Shown in pieces: positions 54,251-64,000 of a stretch of DNA of 64,000 nt. The translations under genes and the position numbers were made by a program. Source of the DNA: Scilla litardierei (lineage: Eukaryota > Streptophyta > Magnoliopsida > Asparagales > Asparagaceae); NCBI GenBank assembly GCA_030789695.1, contig CM061141.1:195683689-195747688 (forward strand). Direction: 5' to 3'. Below the pieces are notes generated by a model. That model was given only the letters and a program-made list of their open reading frames with translations. It was not told where the DNA came from and searched no databases. Each line of letters begins with the position of its first letter. Positions within the stretch are counted from its first letter, which is position 1.

Positions 54251-55380
54251 AGGTTCTGGTCGATGCTTCGGAGAGAGTGACGTCAGATGTTTGGGTGCTC
54301 GACTCGGGGTGCTCGTTCCATACGACTCCACATAGAGTCCTTTACAAACTTCGGAGAAGTAAGAGTACAGCCATATTGGGTGATGACTAAGCTTGCAGCA
54401 CTGCAGGCATCGGTACATTTCGGATGAAGATGGGCGACGATGTTACACGAGACATCGATGAGGTACGCTATGTTCCCGACTTAAAGCGTAATCTCATATC
54501 CTTCGACTCACTCGAAGCCAATGGCTGCCGAGTGACGATGGAGAATGGTGATCTGAGAGTGACCCGAGAAGATATGATCGTGATAAATGGGAAGCTGAAA
54601 GGCAACCTCTACTACTTGGATGACTTGGGTGTGAGTGTCACAACAGCTCTGACCCGTGAGGCCGACCAAGACGAATCGATTATGTGGCACATGCGTCTAG
54701 GTTATGTTGGTGAGAAAGCTTCGTAGAAGCTGATCGAAGGAGATCGTCTGAAGGGAGTTAAGACCAGAAAGATCGAGTTCTGCGAGCATTGTGTCTTCGG
54801 CAATGTACACATGCTTCATTTAGGATGACCATCCATAGTACGAAAGGAGCGCTTGACTATGTTCATACCGGTATATGGGACCGAATAGATCGGTCTCATT
54901 GGGAAGTAAATACTACTTTGTTATTTATTGATGATGTCTCACGCATGGTGTGAGCGTTTCTTCTGAAGTCAAAAGATCAAGTTCTAAACATTTTTATGGA
55001 GTGGAAGAAGCTGGTTGAGACTCAAATAGGTCGGAAGGTCAGGCGGCTTTGAAGTGACAATGGTAGAGAATATAGGTCGGGCATCTTCGAGAAGTTCTGT
55101 AGATCGAAGGGGATTCAGAGGCACTTCACTATGAGCGGTACACCGCAACAGAACAGAGTAGCTGAAAGGATGGGTTAGACTTTGCTGGAGAAAGTCCGAT
55201 GCATGTTGTCTACTGCTGACCTATGAAGGAGTTCTGGGCGGAGGCCCTGGCGTATGCGACTTATTTGGTCAATCAGCTACCGTCTGCTGCATTGGGAGGA
55301 TGACCTCCTTTAGAGGTCTGGTCGGGAAATCCAGTTCCCGACTATGAGTCTTTACGAATTTGAGGCTGTCTGAGCTACTA
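54251..55380 (+). pseudogene. Copia protease, pre-integrase and integrase of the GATAA element
   Basis: Protease active site VWVLDSGCSFHTTP is at 54290-54331. Then come VPDLKRNLISFDSLEANGC (54472-54528) and the pre-integrase motif MWHMRLGYVGEKA (54681-54719), with a TAG right after. Integrase pieces include KIEFCEHCVFG (54772-54804), TPQQNRVAERM-like words near 55141-55170 and KEFWAEALAYATYLVNQLP near 55227-55283. Frame changes break the core. Confidence 0.8.
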
Positions 55381-55859
55381 TGCAGTGAATGATGACAAGC
55401 TTGATGCTAGCGCCAAGAAAGCCATCTTCTTGGGCTTTAGCAATGATGTCAAGGGATACATGTTGTGGTGTCCGACCGACACAAAAGAAGGTGACTGTGA
55501 GCAGAGACGTAACGTTTGATGAGTCGGCGTTACTGAAGAGGGGGCATGAACCGGTGGTGGAGGCCGAACAGACACAGGCGAAGCAGGTCTACTTGGAAGT
55601 GTCTAAGATTCCAGATAAGTCGATTACTGACTCAAGCCAATCTATACCAGATGTTGCAGATGATGTACTTCAGACAGATACTGGTGAAGTTGGTGGTTCA
55701 AGCTCGGATGGTGCAGATAGCTCGGCTCCACAGACTGCATTGCCGAAGGATTCCATTGTAGTATCGAGACCGAGGTGTGAGATATGAAGACATGCATGAT
55801 ACTCCGAGATGGTCTCATTCGCTTTTCCCACTGTGAGTATATACATATCCATTTCTTTT

Positions 55860-57330
55860 AGAGAGGTGGAGCATTCTGAAGATCCAAAGCGGTGGAGAAA
55901 AGCGATGGACTAGGAGATGGAATCACTGGTAAAGAACGAGACATGTGATCTAGTGGAGCTTTCAGAAGACAAGAAGGCGATTGGGTGTAAGTGTATCTAC
56001 ACTAAGAAGGAGCCGAAGCTGGAGATGTTCGCTACAAAGCTCGCCTTGTAGCGAAGGGCTATGCATAGAGGGAAGGCATCGATTACAATGAAGTCGTCTC
56101 TCCAGTGGTGAAGCATTGCTTGATTCGGATCCTGTTGGCATTAGTGGTTCAACTCGACCTTGAGCTGGTGCAACTAGATGTCAAGACGACGTTCTTGCAT
56201 GGAGAGCTCGAGAAGATTTATATGGCTCAGCCCGATGGCTATGAGAGTGGTAGTGGACTTTTATGTAGGCTGAAGAAGCCACTCTATGGGCTGAAGCAGT
56301 CACATACAAGCGTTTTGAACGCTTTATGATGGATGACCAAGGGTATATTCGTAGCCACTGATCATTGCATGTTCTATTGGGAACCGAATGATTGGTCCAT
56401 CATCTCTGTCTCTTGCTTTATATTGATGATATGCTTGTTGCTTCATCAAATAAAGAGGAGATTTAAAGATTGAAGTCTGAGCTCAATTGTGCATTTGAGA
56501 TGAAGGACCTAGGCGAAGCACGAAGGATTCTTGGGATGTAGATTACAAGAGATCGAAGTGGATGTAAAGTTCATCTTTCACAAAGTCACTATTTGAAGTC
56601 TGCCACATATATATTTGGTTGTGCAAGTATGGAGCCCGTAGTTACTTCGCTTGCACCTCACTTCAAACTTTGTGATGAGCATTGCTCGAAGAACAAAAAA
56701 GAGAAGAAGGTTATGGAGAGCATACTGTATGCCAATGCGGTAGGGGCTTGATGTATGCTATGGTATGTACTCGACCCGACCTATCGTATGCAGTTAGCAT
56801 GATGAGTAGATACATGCATAACCCGAAAATAGTACACTGGCGATCAGTACAATGGATACTTAGGTACATCAATGGCACAGTTGATGTCGAATTGACTTAT
56901 AGCCAATGAGATGATGATCCGCAAGTTGTGGGCTATGTTGATTCTGACTTTGCTGGTGACTTGGATGGGAGGAAATCCATGACATGCTCCGTCTTCACCT
57001 TGTCTAGAGCTTCGATCTGTTGGCAGAGTATACTTCAGTCTACGGTAACCATGTCTACTACGGAGGTAGAATACATGGCATTGATCGAAGCTGTGAAAGA
57101 GGCGATGTGGCTGATGGGCTTGATGGATGACCTGGGAGTCTACCATAAGAAGTATGATCTCCATTGTGATAACCAGAGTATCATGCAATTGACTAAGAAT
57201 CAGGTCTTCTATGCTCGCACTAAGCATACCGATGTAAGGTACCACTTTGTCCGCGATTATGTGTGAGAGGAAGAAGACGCCGACATCAACTTGTTGAAGA
57301 TCAGAACAGATGTCAACCATGTGGACATGT
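55860..57330 (+). pseudogene. Copia reverse transcriptase and RNase H of the GATAA element
   Basis: RT: LVQLDVKTTFLHGELEKIYM near 56164-56223, LLCRLKKPLYGLKQS (56257-56301) and the catalytic LYIDDMLVAS (56416-56445). RNase H: GYVDSDFAGDLDGRKSM near 56931-56981, STTEVEYMALIEA (57055-57093) with the catalytic Glu, and CDNQSIMQLTKN (57166-57201) with an Asp. The long downstream frame 56928-57266 is the best preserved piece of the element. It would degrade the RNA strand during cDNA synthesis. Confidence 0.83.
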
Positions 57331-57557
57331 TGACTAAGGTTGTATCGGGAGCCAAGTTCAAGCACTATTTGGACTTGCTCAATGTAGTTTCGAGATGATG
57401 TGAATGACGGCCCCGTTGGGGGTATATGAGGATCGACAAAGCCAGTTGAGCCCGGAGGGACATTGTGCTCTGTGGAAAAAAATTATGGGAACACCAGGTG
57501 TGGCTCTATCAAGGCAATGCGTGGATGGTCGACTGTGTGACGGAAGCCTAAATCTCG

Positions 57558-57571
57558 CCAAGGTGGAGATT
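57558..57571 (+). other. Polypurine tract of the GATAA copia
   Basis: CCAAGGTGGAGATT directly precedes the 3' LTR. Confidence 0.75.
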
Positions 57572-58280
57572 TGTGAAAGTTGGCTCGATTGATGCGCTGG
57601 AGAAGTATTGGGTCCACAGCCGAGCTATCTTGTGCAGAGGTAGCTCGCATGTGATCCGGCCTATCTGTCTTCGCACAAGTTAGATAGGTCAGATGCCGAG
57701 CTATTGGACTTCGATAACACCTTGGTTACTCGGTTTGGAGGATTGGCGGCTTATGGATCGACAGCTCTACAGTCCGAGCTTTGGCTAGCTCGGAACTCGG
57801 CTCGGCACTTCGTTTGCTCGGTCTTTAACTGGAAGCTCGACAGTTCGGAGGGGGCCCACTATAGGGCGGCGCCTTATTTGTTGTAGAGTTACGATACGCT
57901 TGAAATTCATGAAAGGCGGGATTCGTATCTTTTGGGAATCCCTCCTCAATAATGACACATATTGTACCCTAATGCTATATATATGATGTTTTAGACGGGG
58001 GTTTCTAAGAAGATGAACACAGAATTTTGAGCCGCCATTTGTGAGAACCAACGTTGAGAGATTGTTGAGAGCCTTTTGAAAGTATTTGTGTGCTTCTTCT
58101 TCATTGAGAAGAGAGAAGATTTGTATTCATTCTTTTCTTTCGTAATAAAGCTCATTGGTGTTCCCTTGGCGGGCCAGCGGCCTAAATTTGTCATCTCTCA
58201 TAGCGCTCCAGTTGATTGTGTGTTGCTCTTCCTCGTCTCGTTGATCCGACGGTCCTTGACTTCCGCGCTTGCGCACAATA
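57572..58280 (+). repeat. 3' LTR of the GATAA copia
   Basis: It is the paired copy of 52620-53327, ending GCGCACAATA (CA changed to TA). Confidence 0.9.
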
Positions 58281-58285
58281 GATAA

Positions 58286-58576
58286 CTCCAAGCCTCCCCA
58301 AAGATACTCGACAGTGCTACAAGTTGAGTGTTTATAAATATGTATATAGAAGTATGGAACAACATGACAACATGGTACTTTAAGACTAGAAAGTATAACT
58401 TGCTCAATCTCAGTCTTCACCTATGTCCATAATTTGTGATTTAAAGTTTATCTCTCATATTCTGGAGTTGTTTTGTGCATACTAGGAGCACATTATGATC
58501 GATGGACCATAAAAGTGGGAGTAAAATGTGAATTATCTCGAGGATGAACGCTGAATTTTTTTAATATTAGTAAACT
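58286..58576. other. AT-rich host sequence between two retroelements
   Basis: I see no gene or known repeat in this 0.29-kb segment. Confidence 0.4.
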
Positions 58577-59000
58577 GATACGATTATGGCTTTTTGTGGG
58601 GATCAAAGGTTGGATTTTTATGGCTTTGGACTTCCTAATCTAGGGTTTAGAGACGAAGAACTGATCTGAAATTATAAATTAAATCCTAGAATAATAGATC
58701 TAAACTCACGAACAACTAATTAGCAATAGAATTAAACTAGGGTTCTAAGGGAAAATAAAATACATCTCAATTCTTCGATAAAAATCCTCGCTACGGCCGG
58801 CCGGCCCCTTATTAAGGGAGGGATTAATAAATGTCCAATTACCAATTAACCCTCCCATCCGGATGCGGAATTACAAGTTTGGAACCGGGTCTGTGGTGGA
58901 CCCAAGTCGTCTCCTCCGTTGATAGACCCGAACCGGAGCCCCCTCTTGATCCATGCGACCCGTCTCCCCTAGCCGCTCCTCTGATAGCCACGTCATATCA
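58577..59000 (-). repeat. 3' LTR of the right-end gypsy (left boundary inferred)
   Basis: It ends CGTCATATCA next to the polypurine tract. The left boundary is placed at TGATACGATT because it gives matching TGATA...TATCA ends, but no second copy exists in the window to confirm it. Confidence 0.6.
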
Positions 59001-59011
59001 TTACTCCCCCC
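59001..59011 (-). other. Polypurine tract of the right-end gypsy
   Basis: The sense strand reads GGGGGGAGTAA before the LTR. The hairpin word CCACCTTGTCCTCAAGGTGG lies just inside it, at 59019-59038. Confidence 0.8.
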
Positions 59012-60450
59012 AAAAGTGCCACCTTGTCCTCAAGGTGGAATTTCGGAAATTGATCGCGTATCACTGCGGCTGACCCCCACGTAGCATCGTAGTCTGGTAG
59101 CCCCCTCCATCGAATACGCACCTCCTGTGTCCCGTCTGTAGCCTACCGGATCCCTGTCAGCTCCTGAGGCTTAAGAAGCACCTCCATGTCATCGGTCAAA
59201 GTAGGTGGCAAGGTCGGTGATAGTGTGTGATTCCCAATGGCCCTCCTCAAATGCGAGACGTGAAACACTGGGTGGATGGTGGAAGTGGCTGGCAACTGCA
59301 GACGATAGGCCACCTTCCCGATCTGAGCTGTCACCTCGAAAGGTCCATAGTAGCGGGCTGCTAGCTTCGCATTGCTCCGACGGGCCAAGGTCTTCTGTCT
59401 GTAAGGTCGGAGCTTCAGGTAAACCCGGTCTCCCACCGCGAACTGCTCATCTCTCCGGTGCGCATCTGCCTTGGTTTTCATAATCTGCTGGGCTCGCAAC
59501 AGGTGTTTCTTCAACTCCTCCAGATATTTGTCCCTCTCACCCAAATGCTCCTCTACCTGTGACACGGGTGTGGCCCCGCTGCTTTAGTGTATTAAATGGG
59601 ACGGGTCTCGACCATATAAGATCCGAAAAGGGGTGCTATGTGCTGCCGAGTGGTACGAGGTGTTGTACCAATATTCCGCCCATGCCAACCATCTAGCCCA
59701 CTGCTTCAGCGCATCTGACGCAAAACACCTCAAGTAGGTTTCCACACTCCTATTCACCACTTCTGTCTGTCCATCCGTCTGTGGGTGATAGGCAGTGCTC
59801 CTTCGCAGCTTGGTACCCTGCACCTTGAATAGCTTCTGCCAGAAACTGCTAATGAACACCTTATCACGGTCTGACACTATGGAGGCGGGAAAACTGTGCA
59901 AGCGAACCACCTCCTTCATAAAAGCTGCTGCCACTGTGACTGCTGTGTAAGGGTGCCTGAGGGGTATGAAATGGGCATATTTGCTGAGCCGATCGACCAC
60001 CATCAGTATAGAATTGTTGCCCTTTGATTGCGACAACCCCTCAATGAAATCCATGCTGATCTCCTCCCAGACTCTCTCCGGTAAGGCCAACGGCTGTAAG
60101 AGCCCTGCTGGTGCCATTGCCATATATTTGTGACGCTGACACACATCACACTCCGCTATCCGCTGGGCAATGTCTTTCTTCATTCCTGGCCAGTATAGCT
60201 CTCTCGCCATCCTTCTGTAAGTCTGCTGTATACCAGAATGCCCTCCGATGGCACTGTCGTGGAACTCCTGAAAAATCATCGGAATATGGGTGGAGCTCAT
60301 GCGAATCACCAGTCTGCCGTGATATAGAAGTCTCTGTCCCCTTATGGTGTATCCCGGAAAAACTGCGGATCTCTGCTGCAGTGCCTCTCGTAACTTCGCC
60401 AGGTTCTCGTCAGCCTTAATCTCCCTGCTCAACAGCTCCCAGTCTAGAAG
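59001..60450 (-). pseudogene. Gypsy integrase with chromodomain-like tail, nonsense-mutated
   Basis: The zinc finger HDSAIGGHSGIQQTYRRM...CDVCQRHK is near 60110-60270. The core shows MDFIEGLSQSKGN (first Asp), IVSDRDKVF (second Asp) and YHPQTDGQTEVVNR (Glu region). The tail contains VYLKLRPYRQKTL, HPVFHVSHLRRA and RWRGLPDYDATWG, a chromodomain-like end. Stops lie at TAA 59584-59586 and TAG 59143-59145, with no frameshift. Insertion of the cDNA would be its role. Confidence 0.85.
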
Positions 60451-61840
60451 GACGGGTGCTGAAATGGCTGCCACCTCTGCAAGCTCCTCGCGACGAGACA
60501 AGGCGTCTGCCGCCTTGTTCTCCAGGCCTGGTCGGCACTGTATCTCGAAGGTGAAATGGACCAACTTGCAGAGCCACTTCTGATGCTCCTCGGTAACCAT
60601 GCGCTGCTCCAGTAGGTATTTCAAGCTCCGCTGGTCGGTCCTCACTATGAACTTCCTTCCCAACAAGTAGGGCCGCCATTTCTGAATGGACAGGACAATC
60701 GCCATCAACTCCCGCTCATATACTGACTTCAGCCTCGTCCGTGCTGACAGAGTCTGGCTAAAGTAGGCGATAGGCCTCTGGTCTTGCATCAACACTGCGC
60801 CCAACCCATGTCCCAACGCGTCGGTGTCAATCACAAATGGTCTGCTGAAGTCTGGAAGTGCTTAAACGGGAACCGTCGTCATCGCCTACTTCAAGGCCTC
60901 AAACGTCTTGGTCGCCTCCTCGCCCCAGTGGAAGCTGTCCTTCTCGAGCTGCTCGGTAAGTGGCCTAGCAATCGAACTGTACCCCTGGACAAACTTCTTG
61001 TAGTATCCTGTCAGGCCCAAGAAGCCCCGCAAACCTCGTAAGGTGGTAGGTATCGGCCAGTCCAACATGTCTGCAATCTTGACCCGATCTACCGCCACCC
61101 CCTCCGCTGACAACACGTGTCCCAAGTATTCCACCTGCAGCTGCCCAAACAAACACTTCTTCCTATTAGCACACAGCTGCTGCTCCTGTAACTCCTGCAG
61201 CACTGCCCGTAGATGTCCCACATGCTCCTTCACACTGCGACTGTACACCAGGATGTCGTCAAAAAATATCAGCACAAATCTCTAGAGGTAAGGTCGGAAT
61301 ACCTTGTTCATCAGGGCCTGAAAAGTCGCAGGGGCATTTGTCAGGCCAAAGGGCATGACCAGAAACTCATAGTGCCCCTCATGAGTCCTGAAAGCAGTCT
61401 TGGGCACGTCAGCCGCCCTCATCCGTATCTGATGGTACCCAGACTTAAGATCAATCTTTGAAAAGCAAGTCGCCGCGTGGAGCTCATCCAGCAGCTCATC
61501 AATCACTGGGATGTGGAATTTATCTGCAACCGTCTCCTTATTCAGGGCCCTGTAGTCCACACAGAATCTCCAACCGCCATCCTTCTTTTTAACTAATAAA
61601 ACTGGGCTGGAGAATGGGCTAGTACTCGGCTGAATCACCCCTGCCTGCAGTATATCCTCCACTAGCCTCTCAATCTCGTCCTTCTGTACCTGTGGGTACC
61701 TGTAAGGTCGCACGCTGATGGGAGACACGCCCTCCTGTAAGACGGTGTGCTCATGACCTCTGTGTGGTGGCAGCCCCTGTGGTGTCTGGAAAACCTCCTC
61801 ATACTGCACCAACAACTGCTCAATTTCTGGTGCAACCACC
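60451..61840 (-). pseudogene. Gypsy reverse transcriptase and RNase H, nonsense-mutated
   Basis: RT shows [59 protein letters not shown] and [10 protein letters not shown] (catalytic FDD). RNase H shows IDTDALGHGLGAVLMQ, FIVRTDQRSLKYLLEQ and KAADALSRRE. Stops: TAG 61282-61284, TAG 60886-60888 and TAA 60862-60864; all are in the same frame as the domains. Confidence 0.87.
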
Positions 61841-62470
61841 TGTGTCTGCTCCTCGCTCTGCACTGATGTTGCCACGGCCCGTAACTCAACCAAGAAACCT
61901 CCTACTGCTGTGTGGATAGCTCTGGACATGGCCTTATAGGACACTAAAGAACGACCGAGGCTGGGATCCCCCTGCAGTACCACGGTCTTCCCCCCATCCT
62001 GGTACTTCATCCTCAGCATCTTCCAATTCGTCCTGGTCTCCCCTAGTGTCTGCAGCCACTTCATCCCCAGGATGACATCGGTACTCTCAAGCTCCAAGGG
62101 AAGAAAATCTGTGACAATCTGCACCCCCTGAATCGTCACGATCACCCCGCGGCAGACACCCGTGCTGTGTGTCACCTGTCTCGTGCCCAGCATCACTTCA
62201 TACCTCCCTGTGTCACTCAGCTGCAGTCCCTGCGCTCCCACCAACCTGCTGGAAATGAAGTTGTGGGTGGCCCCACTGTCTACCAACACGGTCACCTCCT
62301 GACTGCCCACCTGTCCCACCAATTTCATGGTATGGTTCGGTGTGAACCATACCACGGAATTGAGGGTCACCTTCGCAAAGTCCAAGTGCTGGTGCTTTGG
62401 CTCCTCTTCATCCTCCCCTGCCTCTAGGATGACAACCTCGTCCTTTCCCTCCTCATCGTCTGCTATCAGT
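61841..62470 (-). pseudogene. Gypsy protease region, frame intact
   Basis: The active site [19 protein letters not shown] is near 62250-62305, followed by [20 protein letters not shown] and [19 protein letters not shown], the standard flap and C-terminal parts of gypsy retropepsin. No stop interrupts it, but it belongs to a polyprotein that is broken on both sides. Confidence 0.85.
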
Positions 62471-63650
62471 ATCTGGAGAGTCTGATCAGCGCATCGGTGT
62501 CCTGGAGTGAATTTCTCATCACATCGGAGCACAATCCCTTCACTCGCTTCTCCCGTATCTCTACATCTGTCATCCTCCGCACCTGCCCCCTGCTCGGGGC
62601 TCCTGTCTGCTGTCTCTGCCGCCCCCAGCAACGGCTGTAGCTCCCTGGCCAGGCGTGGCCCCCCTGAAATAGGTGCAGTCCTCTGTCCTGTAGCAGCCGC
62701 CTGTCCCCTGAACGTGGTACCTCCCCACATCCCGCGGGCTCTCCGCTTCGTCTCCTGATGGTTTTCCACCTTTCTAGCCAATGTCATCATCCCGCGCAGA
62801 CCCACTGGCTCGAACTGCCTCAGTCCTGATCTCACCGTAGGCTTCAGCCCCTTCATGAAGCAGCCCTCCAAAGACTCCTCAGATACTCCTCGAACTCGGT
62901 GGCAGAGCGACTCAATCTTCCTGATATAATCTCATACGCTCACCTCCTGCTTCAGTGAGAAAAGCATCTCGAACACTCCGCCCGACTGTCCTGCACCAAA
63001 ACGCTCCATCAGAAGCCTGGTAAACTCCTCCCACGTCTGAAAAGGCTGCTGCTGATCAGTCCACCGAAACCAGCCTAAAGCCTCCCCCTCCAAACACACA
63101 CATATCGCCCGAAGCCACTCCTCTCCTGGGACTGCCGACACCTCAAAGTACCTCTCCACCCGGTACAGCCAGTCGTCCGGATCTCCCCCCTCAAAAATGG
63201 GCACCTCGAGCTTCCTCAGATGTCTCTCCCCAGCAAATCCACCTCTCTCCTGCTGATGGAATCCTCCTCTCTGCTGGTACCCCTGTCGCCTGTCTGGAAA
63301 ATATGACTCGGCTCGATCTCGGAATCCTTTCTCTGCTCCATGCCCCTGCCAGTCATCCTGTGGATGTTCGTCCTCTCCCTGGTATCCTCCTGGTGTGCCC
63401 TGGTATGCTCTCTAATCCCCCGTCACTCCCCCGAAGGGTGGGGCCTGGGTCGACGGGCCACCCGTGAACTGGTGGTACCCTCCAGGTTGCTGAAATCCTT
63501 CGCCGGGTCCCACAAGTGGCTGAAAACCTGGAAATTGTGCTCCTCGGACGTCGCCCTGGGCCCCGGAAGCCCGGATCTGCTCGAAAATGTATGTCGGACA
63601 TTCTGGAAGGCTGGCGGCCCCCGGGGTCTGTTGATGCTCGGAAGCCACCC
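62471..63650 (-). pseudogene. gag: Gypsy gag core and knuckle, nonsense-mutated
   Basis: The Gag core has VPIFEGGDPDDWLYRVERYF and LEGEALGWFRWTDQQQPFQT, then a TGA at 62932-62934, then [20 protein letters not shown]. The knuckle reads [15 protein letters not shown], where the first Cys of the usual CxxC pair is not present. A Gly/Gln-rich stretch (63250-63640) precedes the core and has a TAG at 63412-63414. All pieces share one frame with pol. Confidence 0.82.
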
Positions 63651-64000
63651 CTGGGGTCAGGGGTTCGCCGAGGGCGGCCGGCCCTGATTTTGGGCAGGTG
63701 GCCCCCAGGCGGACCCGCCTGGGTTCGCCGACCCCATGGGGGCGGCGGGTGCGGCTGCCCCTCCTGGGGGCCTGGCGGGCCCCCCGAGGTTCTCTGGGGG
63801 TTCGCCGCCCCCCCAGAGAACTGTGGGGATGCGGCGGCCAGCCGTCGTCCCACCGGAGGGGCGGGAATCCCCCTTCGGTGGGTCCTTCTCCGCGCGGCGG
63901 CGTGGGGTCATGATACCCCTCCCACTCCTTGTCACGTGGATTGAAGCCGCCGTCTTCACCTCGTTCTGGACCTCTTTTGAAAAAATCGTCTTTTTACCCT
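63651..64000 (-). pseudogene. N-terminal, Gly/Pro/Arg-rich part of the gypsy gag, cut by the window end
   Basis: GC-rich DNA encodes proline/glycine/arginine-rich frames on the minus strand (for example RPSGGTTAGRRIPTVLWGGG). The frame relation to the Gag core is lost near 63650, so a frameshift is likely here. The composition parallels the GC-rich N-terminal gag of the element at 31792. Confidence 0.5.

Larger units (their letters stand above)
52615..58285 (+). mobile_element. Ty1/copia retrotransposon with TSD GATAA
   Basis: LTRs 52620-53327 and 57572-58280 are paired, and GATAA flanks both (52615-52619, 58281-58285). The element is 5661 bp, a normal copia size. Gag, protease, integrase, RT and RNase H are in copia order. 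The polyprotein frame is broken by many stops and indels. Confidence 0.93.
58577..64000 (-). mobile_element. Ty3/gypsy chromovirus-like element running off the window
   Basis: A 3' LTR at left (about 58577-59000), a polypurine tract and a complete minus-strand integrase, RNase H, RT, protease and gag series extend to the window end. The 5' LTR and primer site lie outside. The gag-pol frame is single and uninterrupted by indels from about 63648 to 59001 but has seven nonsense codons. The RT and integrase are close relatives of those of the element at 37132-43025. Confidence 0.88.

Overview
The window looks like a heterochromatic or intergenic stretch of a flowering-plant nuclear genome. The evidence is nested Ty1/copia and Ty3/gypsy LTR retrotransposons of plant lineages, hAT-type DNA elements with 8-bp target-site duplications (TSDs), a tRNA-derived SINE, and one plant-style gene with GT-AG introns in a CT-rich leader. 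The exact species cannot be read from the sequence. Nothing bacterial or organellar is present, and almost all retroelement reading frames are broken.

Layout. 1-7578: a non-coding, minus-strand LTR element (LARD type) with ~3.1-kb LTRs. 7579-11967: a decayed plus-strand copia element cut off inside its reverse transcriptase. 11968-14805: the 3' end of a minus-strand Tekay-like chromovirus (LTR, polypurine tract, chromodomain, integrase half); its LTR and polypurine tract resemble those of the LARD. 14806-16398: twenty tandem copies of an 80-bp GC-rich unit joining two unrelated gypsy elements. 16399-23667: a minus-strand Tat/Retand-type gypsy element with gag, protease, RT, two RNase H domains, integrase, tRNA-Asp-like primer site and 5' LTR. 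24090-24275: a SINE with a 12-bp TSD. 24303-25997: a host gene with two leader introns and a 261-codon serine-rich, coiled-coil protein of unknown function.

From 26 kb onward, AT-rich host DNA has been split by insertions that can mostly be excised cleanly by their TSDs: hAT element 27562-29313 (TSD GTTTATAT); gag-only gypsy (TR-GAG type) 31792-34548 (TSD GAATT); a short LTR element with a tandem LTR-internal-LTR-internal structure, 34883-36626; plus-strand gypsy 37132-43025 (TSD GTTTT); plus-strand copia 43533-50308; a long foldback at 50761-50920; a 742-bp hAT derivative 51266-52007 (TSD CTAAAATT); plus-strand copia 52620-58280 (TSD GATAA); and a minus-strand gypsy that begins at about 58577 and runs off the window end. 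The host DNA between 31.2 and 43.4 kb carries about four copies of a ~0.2-kb repeat, now separated by these insertions.

The elements do not cooperate as a pathway, but there are likely parasite/partner relations. The LARD resembles the Tekay-like element. The gag-only gypsy and the short LTR element share primer site, polypurine tract and a conserved hairpin with the autonomous-type gypsy at the right end. The last gypsy is notable because its gag-pol frame is interrupted only by nonsense codons and by no frameshift over about 4.6 kb.
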